From the NCBI RefSeq assembly GCF_029892685.1, contig NZ_JARXVD010000005.1, positions 62,001-126,000 on the forward strand: a stretch of DNA of 64,000 bases, given 5' to 3'. Shown piece by piece: positions 55,408-63,400 of the stretch. Within the stretch, counting starts at the first letter, position 1, and the number at the start of each line of letters is the position of its first letter. The stretch comes from Mycobacterium sp. OTB74 (lineage in GTDB: Bacteria > Actinomycetota > Actinomycetes > Mycobacteriales > Mycobacteriaceae). The notes beneath the pieces are model-generated. The model had not been told where the DNA came from. It did no database searches and was given only the letters and a program-made list of their open reading frames with translations. The position numbers and the translations under genes were made by a program.

Positions 55408-55515
55408 ACCGGGTGCCCCCGCCGATTTAGAGCGGATGGACTGGAGCGCCTCCGTCTACCGCACAGGAATAGAGGCTCCCCGTCCACTATGAGGCCTTCA
55501 TAGACAACAGACACA

Positions 55516-55532
55516 GCCGGGAATAGCCCGGC
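55516..55532 (+). terminator. Short hairpin after the DUF4157 gene
   Basis: GCCGGG and CCCGGC arms with a 5-base loop, about 110 bases after the stop. A weak terminator candidate. Confidence 0.4.
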
Positions 55533-55641
55533 CTCGGTCTACCTTTCGGGCAGCCTGCCCTAGAGCACCTCGACGCCCGGCACCGGCCCGTCCGATGTGG
55601 AGGCCGTTGGGGTGGCCGTAAAATAACTTGCTGACGGCGGG

Positions 55642-55678
55642 GATTACTCGCAGGTGTGGGCAAAATGTGGGCACGGAT
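55642..55678. repeat. Paired arm-type sites, copy 1 (left)
   Basis: A 37-base segment holding GTGTGGGCA and TGTGGGCAC separated by AAA. It aligns without gaps with 58982-59018 (28 of 37 identical by eye), where the pair reads TGTGTCCAT and GTGTCCAC separated by GGC. Both are followed by a similar hairpin region and then the tRNA-Ala core, so both are ends of related integrated elements. Confidence 0.65.
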
Positions 55679-55732
55679 GAGAAAAGCGGCCTCGGTAGCT
55701 AGTACCGAAACCGCTTCTGAACTGCTGTTTTG

Positions 55733-55782
55733 ACTTGTGGAGCCTAGGAGATTCGAACTCCTGACATCTGCCTTGCAAAGGC
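55733..55782. repeat. Attachment site with tRNA-Ala 3' half (att copy 1)
   Basis: 50 bases identical to 59072-59121, comprising 45 bases of the tRNA-Ala 3' half (anticodon loop to discriminator) plus 5 flanking bases. The match ends abruptly on the right (GAATCAC versus AGCGCTC). This length and start point in the anticodon arm are typical of cores used by tyrosine integrases at tRNA genes. Confidence 0.9.
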
Positions 55783-55864
55783 GAATCACTGTGCTGTTCA
55801 AGGGGTTACAGTCTCCCCAACCTGCGTAAACACATGACAGCGGTTCACGGTAGTTATCTGTAAC

Positions 55865-55884
55865 TGTGTCCATTATGTGTCCAC
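55865..55884. repeat. Paired arm-type sites inside the left border
   Basis: TGTGTCCAT, TAT, GTGTCCAC. The same pair with spacer GGC is found at 58996-59015 just inside the right border. Candidate integrase or excisionase binding sites of the element. Confidence 0.6.
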
Positions 55885-56036
55885 GATGCGCCCAGAACCG
55901 GTCAGATCAGCGGAACGCCTTGTTGAACTCGCGGAAGTTGCCTGCAGGTAAGTAGACCCCGAATCACGGGCGTTTATACGGGGAAAATACGGAGTAGCCG
56001 CAACTACTGCGGACGGCGGCAGCCACAGAATCGAAC

Positions 56037-56297
56037 TTAGTCGTCGCCACCCTGCCAGTTGCCACCCTGCGAGTCGCCGTCACCACCGTGCCAACCTGGG
56101 CGCCATCCGTCCCAGTGCGGCCCCCACCATCCGGGCCCGTTCACGCATGCGGATGCATACCCGAAAGGGCCGGTGACGCAGGCACCTGGACCATGATCTG
56201 CTGACGCTTGACCCGCGCCGGCGACCGTGAACGCCGCCGGCACTGCCAGCGCGCCGAGTCCCACCGCGGCCTTTCGGAGAATTTCTGACCAGCTCAT
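56037..56297 (-). CDS. Small exported protein in the element
   Basis: 86 residues from M-S-W-S-E-I-L-R-K; GGAGGCAG precedes the ATG. A signal peptide with A-S-A at about residue 30 is followed by H-G-P-G-A-C-V-T-G-P-F-G-Y-A-S-A-C-V-N-G-P and a Trp/Gly/His-rich tail (G-W-W-G-P-H-W-D-G-W-R-P-G-W-H-G-G). Two cysteines could pair. Resembles short mycobacterial secreted proteins of unknown function. The frame opens further upstream but the start after the ribosome site is preferred. Confidence 0.65.
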   Translation of the reverse strand: MSWSEILRKAAVGLGALAVPAAFTVAGAGQASADHGPGACVTGPFGYASACVNGPGWWGPHWDGWRPGWHGGDGDSQGGNWQGGDD

Positions 56298-56445
56298 GCT
56301 GCCTCCAATCTCGCCGACCCGCGTATTGGTGAATGTCCCTGGGCGAGCCCGTTGAAACGCGCAGGCCTGACCAAACCTGACCCAGCCCACGGGAGCAACT
56401 GCAACCATCGACGGTCAGTGACGACTCGCCCGCTACCGGTCCGGC

Positions 56446-56694
56446 CTACCACCGGGTGCCGTCCATCCCCGGAATCACGCACCGGCCGTCAGCGGCCACC
56501 CGCCCAATCAGCATGCCGTCATACCCCGTGCACGATGAGTTGAGCGCCTCACAGGTGTTGATGGACGTGATCACCTTGTCGGGGCCGCAGGCGGAGCCGG
56601 GTCCTGGCGGGTCGGCATTGGCGACGGGGGTGCTGAAGCCCAACGTCAGTATTGCTGCGGCAGCAACGACGAGTGAGCGAGTCGCGTCGAACAT
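56446..56694 (-). CDS. Small secreted protein with four cysteines
   Basis: 82 residues from M-F-D-A-T-R-S-L; GGAGG lies upstream. A signal peptide (V-V-A-A-A-A-I-L-T-L-G-F-S-T-P-V-A-N-A, cut before D-P-P-G-P) leaves about 55 residues with four cysteines (S-A-C-G, N-T-C-E, S-S-C-T, G-R-C-V), so two disulfides are likely. Located in the element; function unknown. Similar short Cys-containing secreted proteins are frequent in mycobacteria. Confidence 0.65.
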   Translation of the reverse strand: MFDATRSLVVAAAAILTLGFSTPVANADPPGPGSACGPDKVITSINTCEALNSSCTGYDGMLIGRVAADGRCVIPGMDGTRW

Positions 56695-56889
56695 GATCGG
56701 TACCTCCGGCCAATGGCCCCCGACAAGCAGTAATGCTACCCGTGTGGTCCTAAGCCGTTTCCGATGATCGCGCGCCAGATTTGCTAGGTGAGCTGGAAAT
56801 GCACACCGACGCAGTGCCTGCCGGCACGTTCGCCTGCGCGGCCGTTTTCCTGTGGACAATCCACCAGTCCCGTTCTGGACGCCCAGCCT

Positions 56890-57186
56890 CTAAGCCCTAA
56901 TCGCTCCCGGCGGCAGCCACAGTGTCGCGGTCAACGAGGACTGTTGGTTGCCGCTGCGGACGCTCAGTTCGACAACCGCGATCCACGAACCATCCGCTCG
57001 CCTGACCCAAGCCAATTGGCGGGCTGGCATCTCGTAATCGATCTGTAGGCCGCCGGCCTTGACCCAGAGGGGTAGTTCGTCGCGGCGAGTCCCGGAGGTT
57101 GGCAGGCAACTCGTGTTGACCATGGCTGTGCGATCGCAGGGGATCAGGGTTCGATAGCCGGCGATGTTCTCCCACGACTCGAACAT
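56890..57186 (-). CDS. Hypothetical protein in the element
   Basis: 98 residues from M-F-E-S-W-E-N-I-A-G-Y. No signal or membrane segment. Contains L-P-L-W-V-K-A-G-G-L-Q-I-D-Y-E-M-P-A-R-Q-L-A-W-V-R-R-A-D-G-S-W and ends in L-W-L-P-P-G-A-I-R-A, with a beta-rich pattern. The ribosome site is weak. I recognise it only as the kind of conserved small protein found in mycobacterial prophages and islands. Confidence 0.5.
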   Translation of the reverse strand: MFESWENIAGYRTLIPCDRTAMVNTSCLPTSGTRRDELPLWVKAGGLQIDYEMPARQLAWVRRADGSWIAVVELSVRSGNQQSSLTATLWLPPGAIRA

Positions 57187-57294
57187 GCATTCGATTATCG
57201 CATTGAGTGGGTGCCACCGGGACGTCGACCGTGATGGACCGGCCAACGGACCGACTACTCGACTGGCGGCTCACGACCACGCAGACTCATTCGC

Positions 57295-57441
57295 GTGAAT
57301 TGTGAACTGTGCCACGAACCCATCGACCCCCCGGCCCTGTATGTCCCCGTACGGCGACACATCCCCAATGCGGTGATCTTCAGACCCGAGTCAGACCGCG
57401 GCGTCCACATCACCTGTCTCGCACTGAGCGATAACGGATAG
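57295..57441 (+). CDS. Very small protein with Cys pairs
   Basis: 48 residues, GTG start: V-N-C-E-L-C-H-E-P-I-D, then R-R-H-I-P-N-A-V-I-F and H-I-T-C-L. The C-x-x-C-H start with a later H and C looks like a small zinc-binding knuckle. Divergent from the previous gene by about 110 bases. Too short for a firm gene call, but the reading is protein-like. Confidence 0.35.
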   Translation: MNCELCHEPIDPPALYVPVRRHIPNAVIFRPESDRGVHITCLALSDNG

Positions 57442-57611
57442 GCGACTCTGGCACTGGCCAATCGGTCTACGCGAATTCATCCTCGAACAGAACTGAGCCC
57501 TCAAGTCGGCAGCTGGCGTTTGGCCATGATCAGAATCAAGGCCTGCACAGCGTCCATTGCGACCTATCTAGATATCGACAGACGCAGCTCCACAGGGGCA
57601 CACTGCTTGAC

Positions 57612-57851
57612 ATGATCGCAATGACCGAAAAGCAGATCATCGACGAACTCTACGGCCGACTCGTCGCGTCCTACCAGCAGGTCGAACCGGACCAAGTCCA
57701 CCGCATCATCGAAGAGGAGTACGCCCGGTTCGAGGGCAAACCAGTGCGCGACTACGTCCCGCTGTTCGTGGAACGTCACGCCAAGCAAGTGCTCTCTAGC
57801 CTCGGCGCCGCAGATCTTCCTCGTCAGGAAACCGTCGCCCCAGCGCTCTGA
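57612..57851 (+). CDS. Small helical protein, possible dimerisation bundle
   Basis: 79 residues, all helical by pattern: K-Q-I-I-D-E-L-Y-G-R-L-V-A-S-Y, D-Q-V-H-R-I-I-E-E-E-Y-A-R-F and V-R-D-Y-V-P-L-F-V-E-R-H-A-K-Q-V-L. This is the pattern of the three-helix-bundle dimerisation proteins common in mycobacteria. A second ATG (M-T-E-K) lies three codons in. Its 3' end overlaps the opposing gene by about 56 bases. Confidence 0.6.
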   Translation: MIAMTEKQIIDELYGRLVASYQQVEPDQVHRIIEEEYARFEGKPVRDYVPLFVERHAKQVLSSLGAADLPRQETVAPAL

Positions 57852-58035
57852 GCATTCGATCAATCACACCCAAGTCACGCTCAGTTCTGCAGATCGCGCG
57901 ACGTTCATCGCTGGCCGCGGCCACGGCGTCCACCGCCATGCACCTTGTCAACTGACGTGTCTGTACAGCAAGAAGCGCCTGCAGCTCGGATTTCTCCTGC
58001 TCGAGGACGCCGCGATAATACTCGGCTTGAGCCAT
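57796..58035 (-). CDS. Small coiled-coil protein (paralogue A)
   Basis: 79 residues from M-A-Q-A-E-Y-Y; the frame is open to 58119. Helical heptad-like sequence (E-Q-E-K-S-E-L-Q-A-L-L-A-V-Q-T-R-Q-L) ending with L-G-V-I-D-R-M-L-R-A-L-G-R-R-F-P-D. The I-D-x-L-x-R-R-F-P ending is shared with the gene at 58173, suggesting divergent paralogues in opposite orientation. It overlaps the 3' end of the preceding plus-strand gene. Confidence 0.5.
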   Translation of the reverse strand: MAQAEYYRGVLEQEKSELQALLAVQTRQLTRCMAVDAVAAASDERRAICRTERDLGVIDRMLRALGRRFPDEEDLRRRG

Positions 58036-58172
58036 GTCAGCCACGCCCGCCAAGTGATGCCGCCCCAACATTCGAGTCAACATAGCCCTGGCGGTCAGCG
58101 AGTGGGGAGGATTTCTCACACTCGGCTTTTGGGGCAGTCATTCCAATATGGACACAACAACATCTCAACCAA

Positions 58173-58445
58173 ATGCCTCGCAACACGAAGGCTGCGATGA
58201 TGCGAGTCGTGGACGATGCAAACACCGCGCAGGCCCGCGTTCTGCTGGCCGCGCTGTGGGAGCAGGTGAACGAAACGTCATCGAAGCTCGAAGCAGCCGA
58301 ACACCGGCTGGCGCATAAACACTCGCAGCACTGCCGACGGGCCGCAGCCGACCTGCGACATGAGCTCTACCACACACATCGATTGATCGACGGGCTGCAT
58401 CGTCGCTTTCCCGCGACGCGCCCGGAACGCACCGCCACGCCATAG
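58173..58445 (+). CDS. Small coiled-coil protein (paralogue B)
   Basis: 90 residues. Helical: N-T-A-Q-A-R-V-L-L-A-A-L-W-E-Q-V-N-E-T-S-S-K-L-E-A-A-E, then L-R-H-E-L-Y-H-T-H-R-L-I-D-G-L-H-R-R-F-P. Length and ending resemble the 79-residue protein encoded on the other strand at 57796. No function recognised. An internal ATG pair at residue 9 (M-M-R-V-V-D) may be the true start. Confidence 0.5.
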   Translation: MPRNTKAAMMRVVDDANTAQARVLLAALWEQVNETSSKLEAAEHRLAHKHSQHCRRAAADLRHELYHTHRLIDGLHRRFPATRPERTATP

Positions 58446-58569
58446 CGGCCACGCAGACAAGGCGACTGGCGTCATGACTGGTCTTTCGGATTCAAAGACT
58501 GGCACCAGCGCAACACGGAGTGGTCCGTCACTGCCCGACACTTCCCCAAGACGCGGTTGAATTAGCAGC
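58446..58569. other. Short remnant reading D-W-R-H-D-W-S
   Basis: Between the paralogue and the frameshifted gene a plus-strand frame reads D-W-R-H-D-W-S-F-G-F-K-D-W-H-Q-R and stops at the TAG just before the next start. It has no start codon of its own and looks like the tail of a lost gene. Confidence 0.35.
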
Positions 58570-58822
58570 ATGAGCGGGCCACTGGCATGGACCGAGGCCG
58601 ACGACGAGGGCGTGATGAAAGCGAGCCGGTTTGGCCGGCTCTACCGCATCTACGCCATGAGCGGTGACCAGTGGATGGCGACCCTCTACAACGCCGAGAA
58701 CCCACAGTGGACGATCACTCGGGGTTGGGCGCCGAACACAGAACGAAGCCATGGAGATAGCCGAAGAGTGGGACGAGTGCTTAGCAAACACCAGGACCAT
58801 ATCCCGCGCGCCACTTACTTAG
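58570..58822 (+). pseudogene. Frameshifted hypothetical gene
   Basis: The first frame (M-S-G-P-L-A-W-T-E-A-D-D-E-G-V-M-K-A-S) is protein-like up to about 58745 (W-A-P-N-T-E). The +1 frame then continues A-M-E-I-A-E-E-W-D-E-C-L-A to a TAG at 58820-58822. Together they form a coherent small protein of about 83 residues, so one base has been gained, or two lost, near 58746. In the first frame the reading beyond this point becomes Arg/Ser-rich and unlikely. Confidence 0.6.
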
Positions 58823-58981
58823 CGGAAAGCAGCATTGCGCAAAGGAATCGGGTTCTAGGTCCAGCGTTTGTCCATGATCTCCATCAACGCCAGCCGCGGC
58901 AAAGACCAACGGTTAGGGCCGCCGGCGCATCGACGGGATCGCGAGTGCCAGCAGTCCGCGGATTGTTCCTTATTACCGATG

Positions 58982-59018
58982 GGATTACTCGAAAGTGTGT
59001 CCATGGCGTGTCCACGGA
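58982..59018. repeat. Paired arm-type sites, copy 2 (right border)
   Basis: Contains TGTGTCCAT (58996-59004), GGC and GTGTCCAC (59008-59015). It aligns with 55642-55678 without gaps, and its pair is the same as that at 55865-55884. A hairpin around 59033-59054 (CTGGC and GCCAG) follows before the tRNA. Confidence 0.65.
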
Positions 59019-59071
59019 CAAGAACAGCGGCCCTGGCGAGTAGTGCCAGAACCACTGTGACCTGCTGTTTT

Positions 59072-59121
59072 ACTTGTGGAGCCTAGGAGATTCGAACTCC
59101 TGACATCTGCCTTGCAAAGGC
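59072..59121. repeat. Attachment site in tRNA-Ala (att copy 2)
   Basis: 50 bases identical to 55733-55782. It covers the 3' 45 bases of the intact tRNA-Ala gene and 5 bases beyond its end. Confidence 0.9.
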
Positions 59122-59149
59122 AGCGCTCTACCAACTGAGCTAAGGCCCC
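59077..59149 (-). tRNA. alaT: tRNA-Ala (anticodon TGC)
   Basis: 73 bases on the minus strand. Acceptor arms GGGGCCT and AGGCTCC, D arm AGCTCAGTTGGTAGAGC, anticodon loop CTTTGCAAG with TGC, T arm GTTCGAATC, discriminator A, CCA not encoded. Paired with tRNA-Ile downstream of gyrA as in other mycobacteria. Its 3' half is the integration site of the adjoining element and is intact. Confidence 0.97.
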
Positions 59150-59304
59150 TCGATGGTGTCCGATTGAGCTGTGTGCCAGACCTCGGCGCCGTGGTGGCTT
59201 CGCCACACGAGCACCGCCGCGATGGCGGCCGCGGCGCTGATGAACAGCACGACCAGCCTCAAGGTGCACCCTTCCGGTGAGGGAGTCGGTTGTACCGACT
59301 TCCG

Positions 59305-59378
59305 TGGGCCTAGGAGGACTCGAACCTCCGACCTCTTCGTTATCAGCGAAGCGCTCTAACCGCCTGAGCTATAGGCCC
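59305..59378 (-). tRNA. ileT: tRNA-Ile (anticodon GAT)
   Basis: 74 bases on the minus strand. Acceptor arms GGGCCTA and TAGGCCC, D arm AGCTCAGGCGGTTAGAGC, anticodon GAT in CTGATAA, T arm GTTCGAGTC, discriminator A. Lies between the DUF3566 gene and tRNA-Ala in the conserved gyrA-ileT-alaT order. Confidence 0.97.
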
Positions 59379-59467
59379 GGAACTGGCCTTGCGGCCGAGC
59401 GATGAGATTACCGTATGGGGTCCTCTCCGCCCAAAACGCGATGCCAGTCGCGCTGACGAGGCAGCAA

Positions 59468-60385
59468 TCAATCCCGGTCTGCGAGCGTTACTTCGATGCC
59501 GCCGACCAGGTCTGTCGTCAGGTTGTAGACGAATGCTGCGGTGGTCGCCATCGCCGTCATCAGCACGATGTTGACCAGTCCGATGAGAGTCGCGCCGCCA
59601 AAGATGGTGCCGGCCGAAACCAGCTCCCCGCCGCTGCCGCCGCCGCTGGTGAGCAGATCACCGACGTTGCTGTTGAGTTTGCTCCACACACCCATACCGC
59701 CGAGCACGAGGTAGAGGAACGCCACCGCGATCATCCAGACGAAGAACAGCGCTACCGACAACACCAGCGACACCTTCAGCACACTCCATGGATCGAAGCG
59801 GCGGACTTGCATGTTTGCCCGCAACGGGGCCTGCTGCCGACTGGACGATTCTCCCCGGGTGACGGAAACTGGTTGGCGTGCAGGAGGATTCGCTGCACGC
59901 TCAGCTGCGCGTCGCTGTGCCACCTTCGGGCCGGACAGGTCCGGCAACTCGCTGGCGTACGTGTCCGCCGAACGGGTCTCGGTCCGGACGGTCTCGACCA
60001 CCCGGGGCGCGGCCGGGGGAGCCGCCTTGAGAGGGACATTGCCCAGCGCAGTGACCGCCGTAGTAGTTACTGCAGACGCCGGCGGATTTGCCGAGGCCGC
60101 TGGGGTCTTGGTCGTTTCCGCATCATGCGTGGCAGCGGGTCCACCACTGACGAACCGGTTCAGCCGATCATCCAGACTCTGGCCGGTCCCGGCCGGAGGG
60201 GCCACCCGCGGTCCGTCGGCGGCGGGCCTGGCCCGGCCACGCTGCCAAGGCGGTGCATCGGTGGCCTGCGTCGCGTCAACGGCTGCGGCCTCGTGCGCCC
60301 CGGCACCCGCACCGGTCAGGGCCCCGTTGCTGCCTGTGGGTCCAGCATCGGTACGGGCGTGTCCCGGCTCGTTCGGGGAACTCAC
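59468..60385 (-). CDS. DUF3566 membrane protein (Rv0007 homologue)
   Basis: 305 residues. About 195 residues of Ala/Pro/Thr-rich disordered N-terminus (with [11 protein letters not shown], also in Rv0007) precede the DUF3566 domain: [25 protein letters not shown], then L-N-S-N-V-G-D-L-L and a second membrane segment ending [11 protein letters not shown]. Two transmembrane helices. I recall that the M. smegmatis homologue (CwsA region neighbours) is little studied; role not defined. It follows gyrA by about 50 bases, probably the same transcript. Confidence 0.92.
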   Translation of the reverse strand: MSSPNEPGHARTDAGPTGSNGALTGAGAGAHEAAAVDATQATDAPPWQRGRARPAADGPRVAPPAGTGQSLDDRLNRFVSGGPAATHDAETTKTPAASANPPASAVTTTAVTALGNVPLKAAPPAAPRVVETVRTETRSADTYASELPDLSGPKVAQRRAAERAANPPARQPVSVTRGESSSRQQAPLRANMQVRRFDPWSVLKVSLVLSVALFFVWMIAVAFLYLVLGGMGVWSKLNSNVGDLLTSGGGSGGELVSAGTIFGGATLIGLVNIVLMTAMATTAAFVYNLTTDLVGGIEVTLADRD

Positions 60386-60436
60386 CTGACGGCTCCTTCA
60401 ATCAGGCCGACTGCGGTCAGGCAGCCGGCGGTCGTA

Positions 60437-63400
60437 CTATGCCCCGTCGGTCTCGGGGCCGTCGTCGCTGGCATCAGTCTCTTCCGCGTTGCGCGCGACG
60501 GCAATCAGTGTGTCGCCCTCACCCAGGTTCATCAACCTCACACCCTTGGTCTGCCGTCCGGCCTTGCGCACCTGACGTGCCGCGGTCCGGATGACACCAC
60601 CGCCCGAAGTAATGGCGTACAGCTCGGTCTCGTCATCGACGATCAACGCTCCAACCAGACTGCCACGCTTCGGGTCGTACTGGATCGTCAGGATGCCCTT
60701 TCCGCCGCGGCCCTGCGCCGTGTACTCGTCGATTGCCGTCCGCTTGGCGTAACCACCCGCCGTCGCGACCAACAGGTAGGTGTCCGCTTCCACGACGTTG
60801 AGCGAGAGCAGCCTGTCGTCCTCGTTGAACCGCATGCCCTGCACACCGGAGGTCGCGCGGCCCATCGGCCTCAGCGCCTCATCGGTGGCCGAGAACCTGA
60901 TCGACTGGCCGTTGGCGGACACCAGCAGCAGGTCGTCCTCGGCCGAGCAGAGCACCGCGCCGACCAGTTCGTCACCGTCACGCAGGTTGATCGCGACGAT
61001 GCCGCCGGACCGGTTGGAGTCGAAGTCGACCAGCTTGGACTTCTTCACCAGGCCGTTGCGGGTAGCCAGCACCAGGTATGGCGCGTCCTCGTAACTCTTG
61101 ATCTGGATGACCTGGGCAATGCGTTCCTCCGGCTGGAAAGCCAGCAGATTCGCCACGTGCTGGCCGCGCGCCGTACGCGAAGCCTCGGGCAAGTCGTAGG
61201 CCTTGGCCCGGTATACCCGGCCCTGCGTGGTGAAGAACAGGATCCAGTCGTGCGTCGAGCACACGAAGAAGTGGTTGACGATGTCGTCCTGCTTGAGGCC
61301 GGCTCCCTGCACACCCTTGCCACCGCGCTTCTGACTGCGGTACAGGTCGGTCTTGGTCCGCTTGGCATACCCGGTCTCGGTGATGGTCACCACGACGTCC
61401 TCGCGCTGGATAAGGTCTTCGTCGGTGACGTCGCCGTCGGCGGCGATGATCCGGGTGCGACGGTCGTCGCCGTACTTGTCGGCGATCTCCTTGAGCTCAT
61501 CGCGCACGATGGCGCGCTGGCGCTCGGGTTTGGCCAGGATGTCCTCGAGGTCGGCGATCTCGGCTTCGATCTTGGCCAGATCGTCGATGATGCGCTGGCG
61601 TTCCAGAGCGGCCAGACGGCGTAGCTGCATGTCCAGGATGGCCTGCGCCTGGATTTCGTCGACGTCGAGCAACTCCATCAAGCCGCTGCGCGCGACGTCG
61701 GCGTTGGCCGAGGCCCGGATCAACGCGATGACTTCATCAAGGGCGTCAAGGGCTTTGACCAGGCCGCGCAAGATGTGCGCGCGCTCGTTCGCCTTACGCA
61801 GCCGGTAGCGGGTGCGCCGGACGATCACATCGAGTTGATGGGCCACGTACAGCCTGATCATCTGATCGAGGCGCAAGGTGCGTGGCACACCGTCGACGAT
61901 GGACAGCATGTTGGCGCCAAAGCTGGTCTGCAGCTGGGTGTGCTTGTAGAGGTTGTTGACCACAACCTTGGCGACGGCGTCGCGCTTGAGGTCGACGACG
62001 ATGCGCAGACCCACGCGGTCGCTGGACTGGTCCTCGATGTTCGAGATGCCGGCGATCTTGCCGTCGCGTACCTGCTCAGCGATCGAGGTGATGAAGTTGT
62101 CGTGGTTGACCTGGTATGGCAACTCCGTAATCACAAGGGAGGTACGGCCTTTGGTGTCTTCCTCGATCTCCACGACACCGCGCATGCGGATCGAGCCGCG
62201 GCCGGTCTTGTAGGCATCCGAGATACCCTGGGTCCCGACGATCAGACCGTGGGTGGGGAAGTCGGGTCCCTTCACCCGTTCCATCACGGCCTCGAGGGTG
62301 CTCTCTTCGTCAGCCTCGTGATTTTCCAGGCACCAGTACACAGCCTCAGCCAACTCGCGGAGGTTGTGTGGCGGGATGTTGGTGGCCATACCGACGGCGA
62401 TACCGCCCGAGCCATTGGCCAGCAGGTTGGGGAACCGGCTGGGCAGAACCGTGGGTTCCTGCACGCGGCCGTCGTAGTTCGGGATGAAATCGACTGTCTC
62501 TTCGTCGATTTCGCGGAGCATCTCCATGGCCAGGGGAGTGAGCCGAGCCTCGGTGTTGTGACTGACGAAGCCATTCGTAACGAATGAGTGGTCATCGGTA
62601 TCGACGCGAAGGCTGTAGACCGGTTGGACACCGGCGTCGGTGACGGATTCAACCTCTGCGTAGTAGAAGCGGCCGTCGGTCAGATCAGAAGCAATCGCCC
62701 GCACATCCGGGTCGGCGATACGACCCAGAATTTCGGCACGGTCCCGCTGCCAGCGCGACAGACGATCGACGTTGTGCCGCTCCAACCATGCGCGATCAGC
62801 ACCCTCGCTGCCACTGTGTTCTCGGATCAATCGGGCCAGCCCTGGCACGTGATCCTTGTCCAGACCTGCTGGACGAGCGGGCAACTCGGCAAGGAGATCC
62901 TGCAGTTTCCGCTGTTTCACCCCGCCAAAACCGATCTGAGACGCAAAGAGCTCAGCATGTGTGCGGTTGGTGACGACGACCTTGTGTTCGCCGGTGGCGT
63001 GCAGGTAGCGGCGTGACACCACACCGAATTCCAGCAACATCTGCTGGACGTCGTGGGCCAATTGGGAGCTGCGGGTCGAGTACGAAAGCTGAACGGTGTT
63101 GCGCAGCAATGCCGAGCATGATCCGTCCCCTTCGAACAATGCCTGCAGGAACGCGCGCTTGACCATGATCGGCGATTGCCAGAGCCACTGCGGCACCGAT
63201 TTGTCCGCCGACCGCTGACCAACAAGGCAGCCGAGGCGGCTGTTGCGCAACGCTTCCAGGTTCTGCACATCGAGTTCGAGAAGAGTTGAGCCCGAACGAA
63301 TCACGCGCTCACTCAGATATCTCTGACCACCGACGACCGCGTCGTAAGCAGCCACCACCGTTTCGAAGAAGTCGCGGTCCAGGTTGTTGAAACCCGCCCT

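Larger units (their letters stand above)
55733..59121. mobile_element. Small integrated element at tRNA-Ala, no integrase visible
   Basis: Bounded by 50-base exact direct repeats of the tRNA-Ala 3' half. Inside each border lie paired sites TGTGTCCAT-N3-GTGTCCAC in the same orientation (55865-55884 and 58996-59015), like integrase arm sites. The 3.4 kb between carry short genes: two small exported proteins, several helical proteins and one frameshifted gene. There is no integrase, excisionase or replication gene, so this is a remnant or a satellite depending on an integrase elsewhere. The intact tRNA is restored at the right border. Confidence 0.8.

Noticed and set aside
55487..55873. 128-codon minus-strand frame containing A-D-V-R-S-S-N-L-L-G-S-T
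   Set aside because: This peptide is the translation of the tRNA-Ala 3' half in the att copy, not a protein gene.
59402..61624. 740-codon open frame on the plus strand over gyrA and the DUF3566 gene
   Set aside because: Antisense to two clear genes and to tRNA-free coding sequence; residues are Arg/His/Gly-rich as expected for a high-G+C shadow, with no ribosome site or domain.
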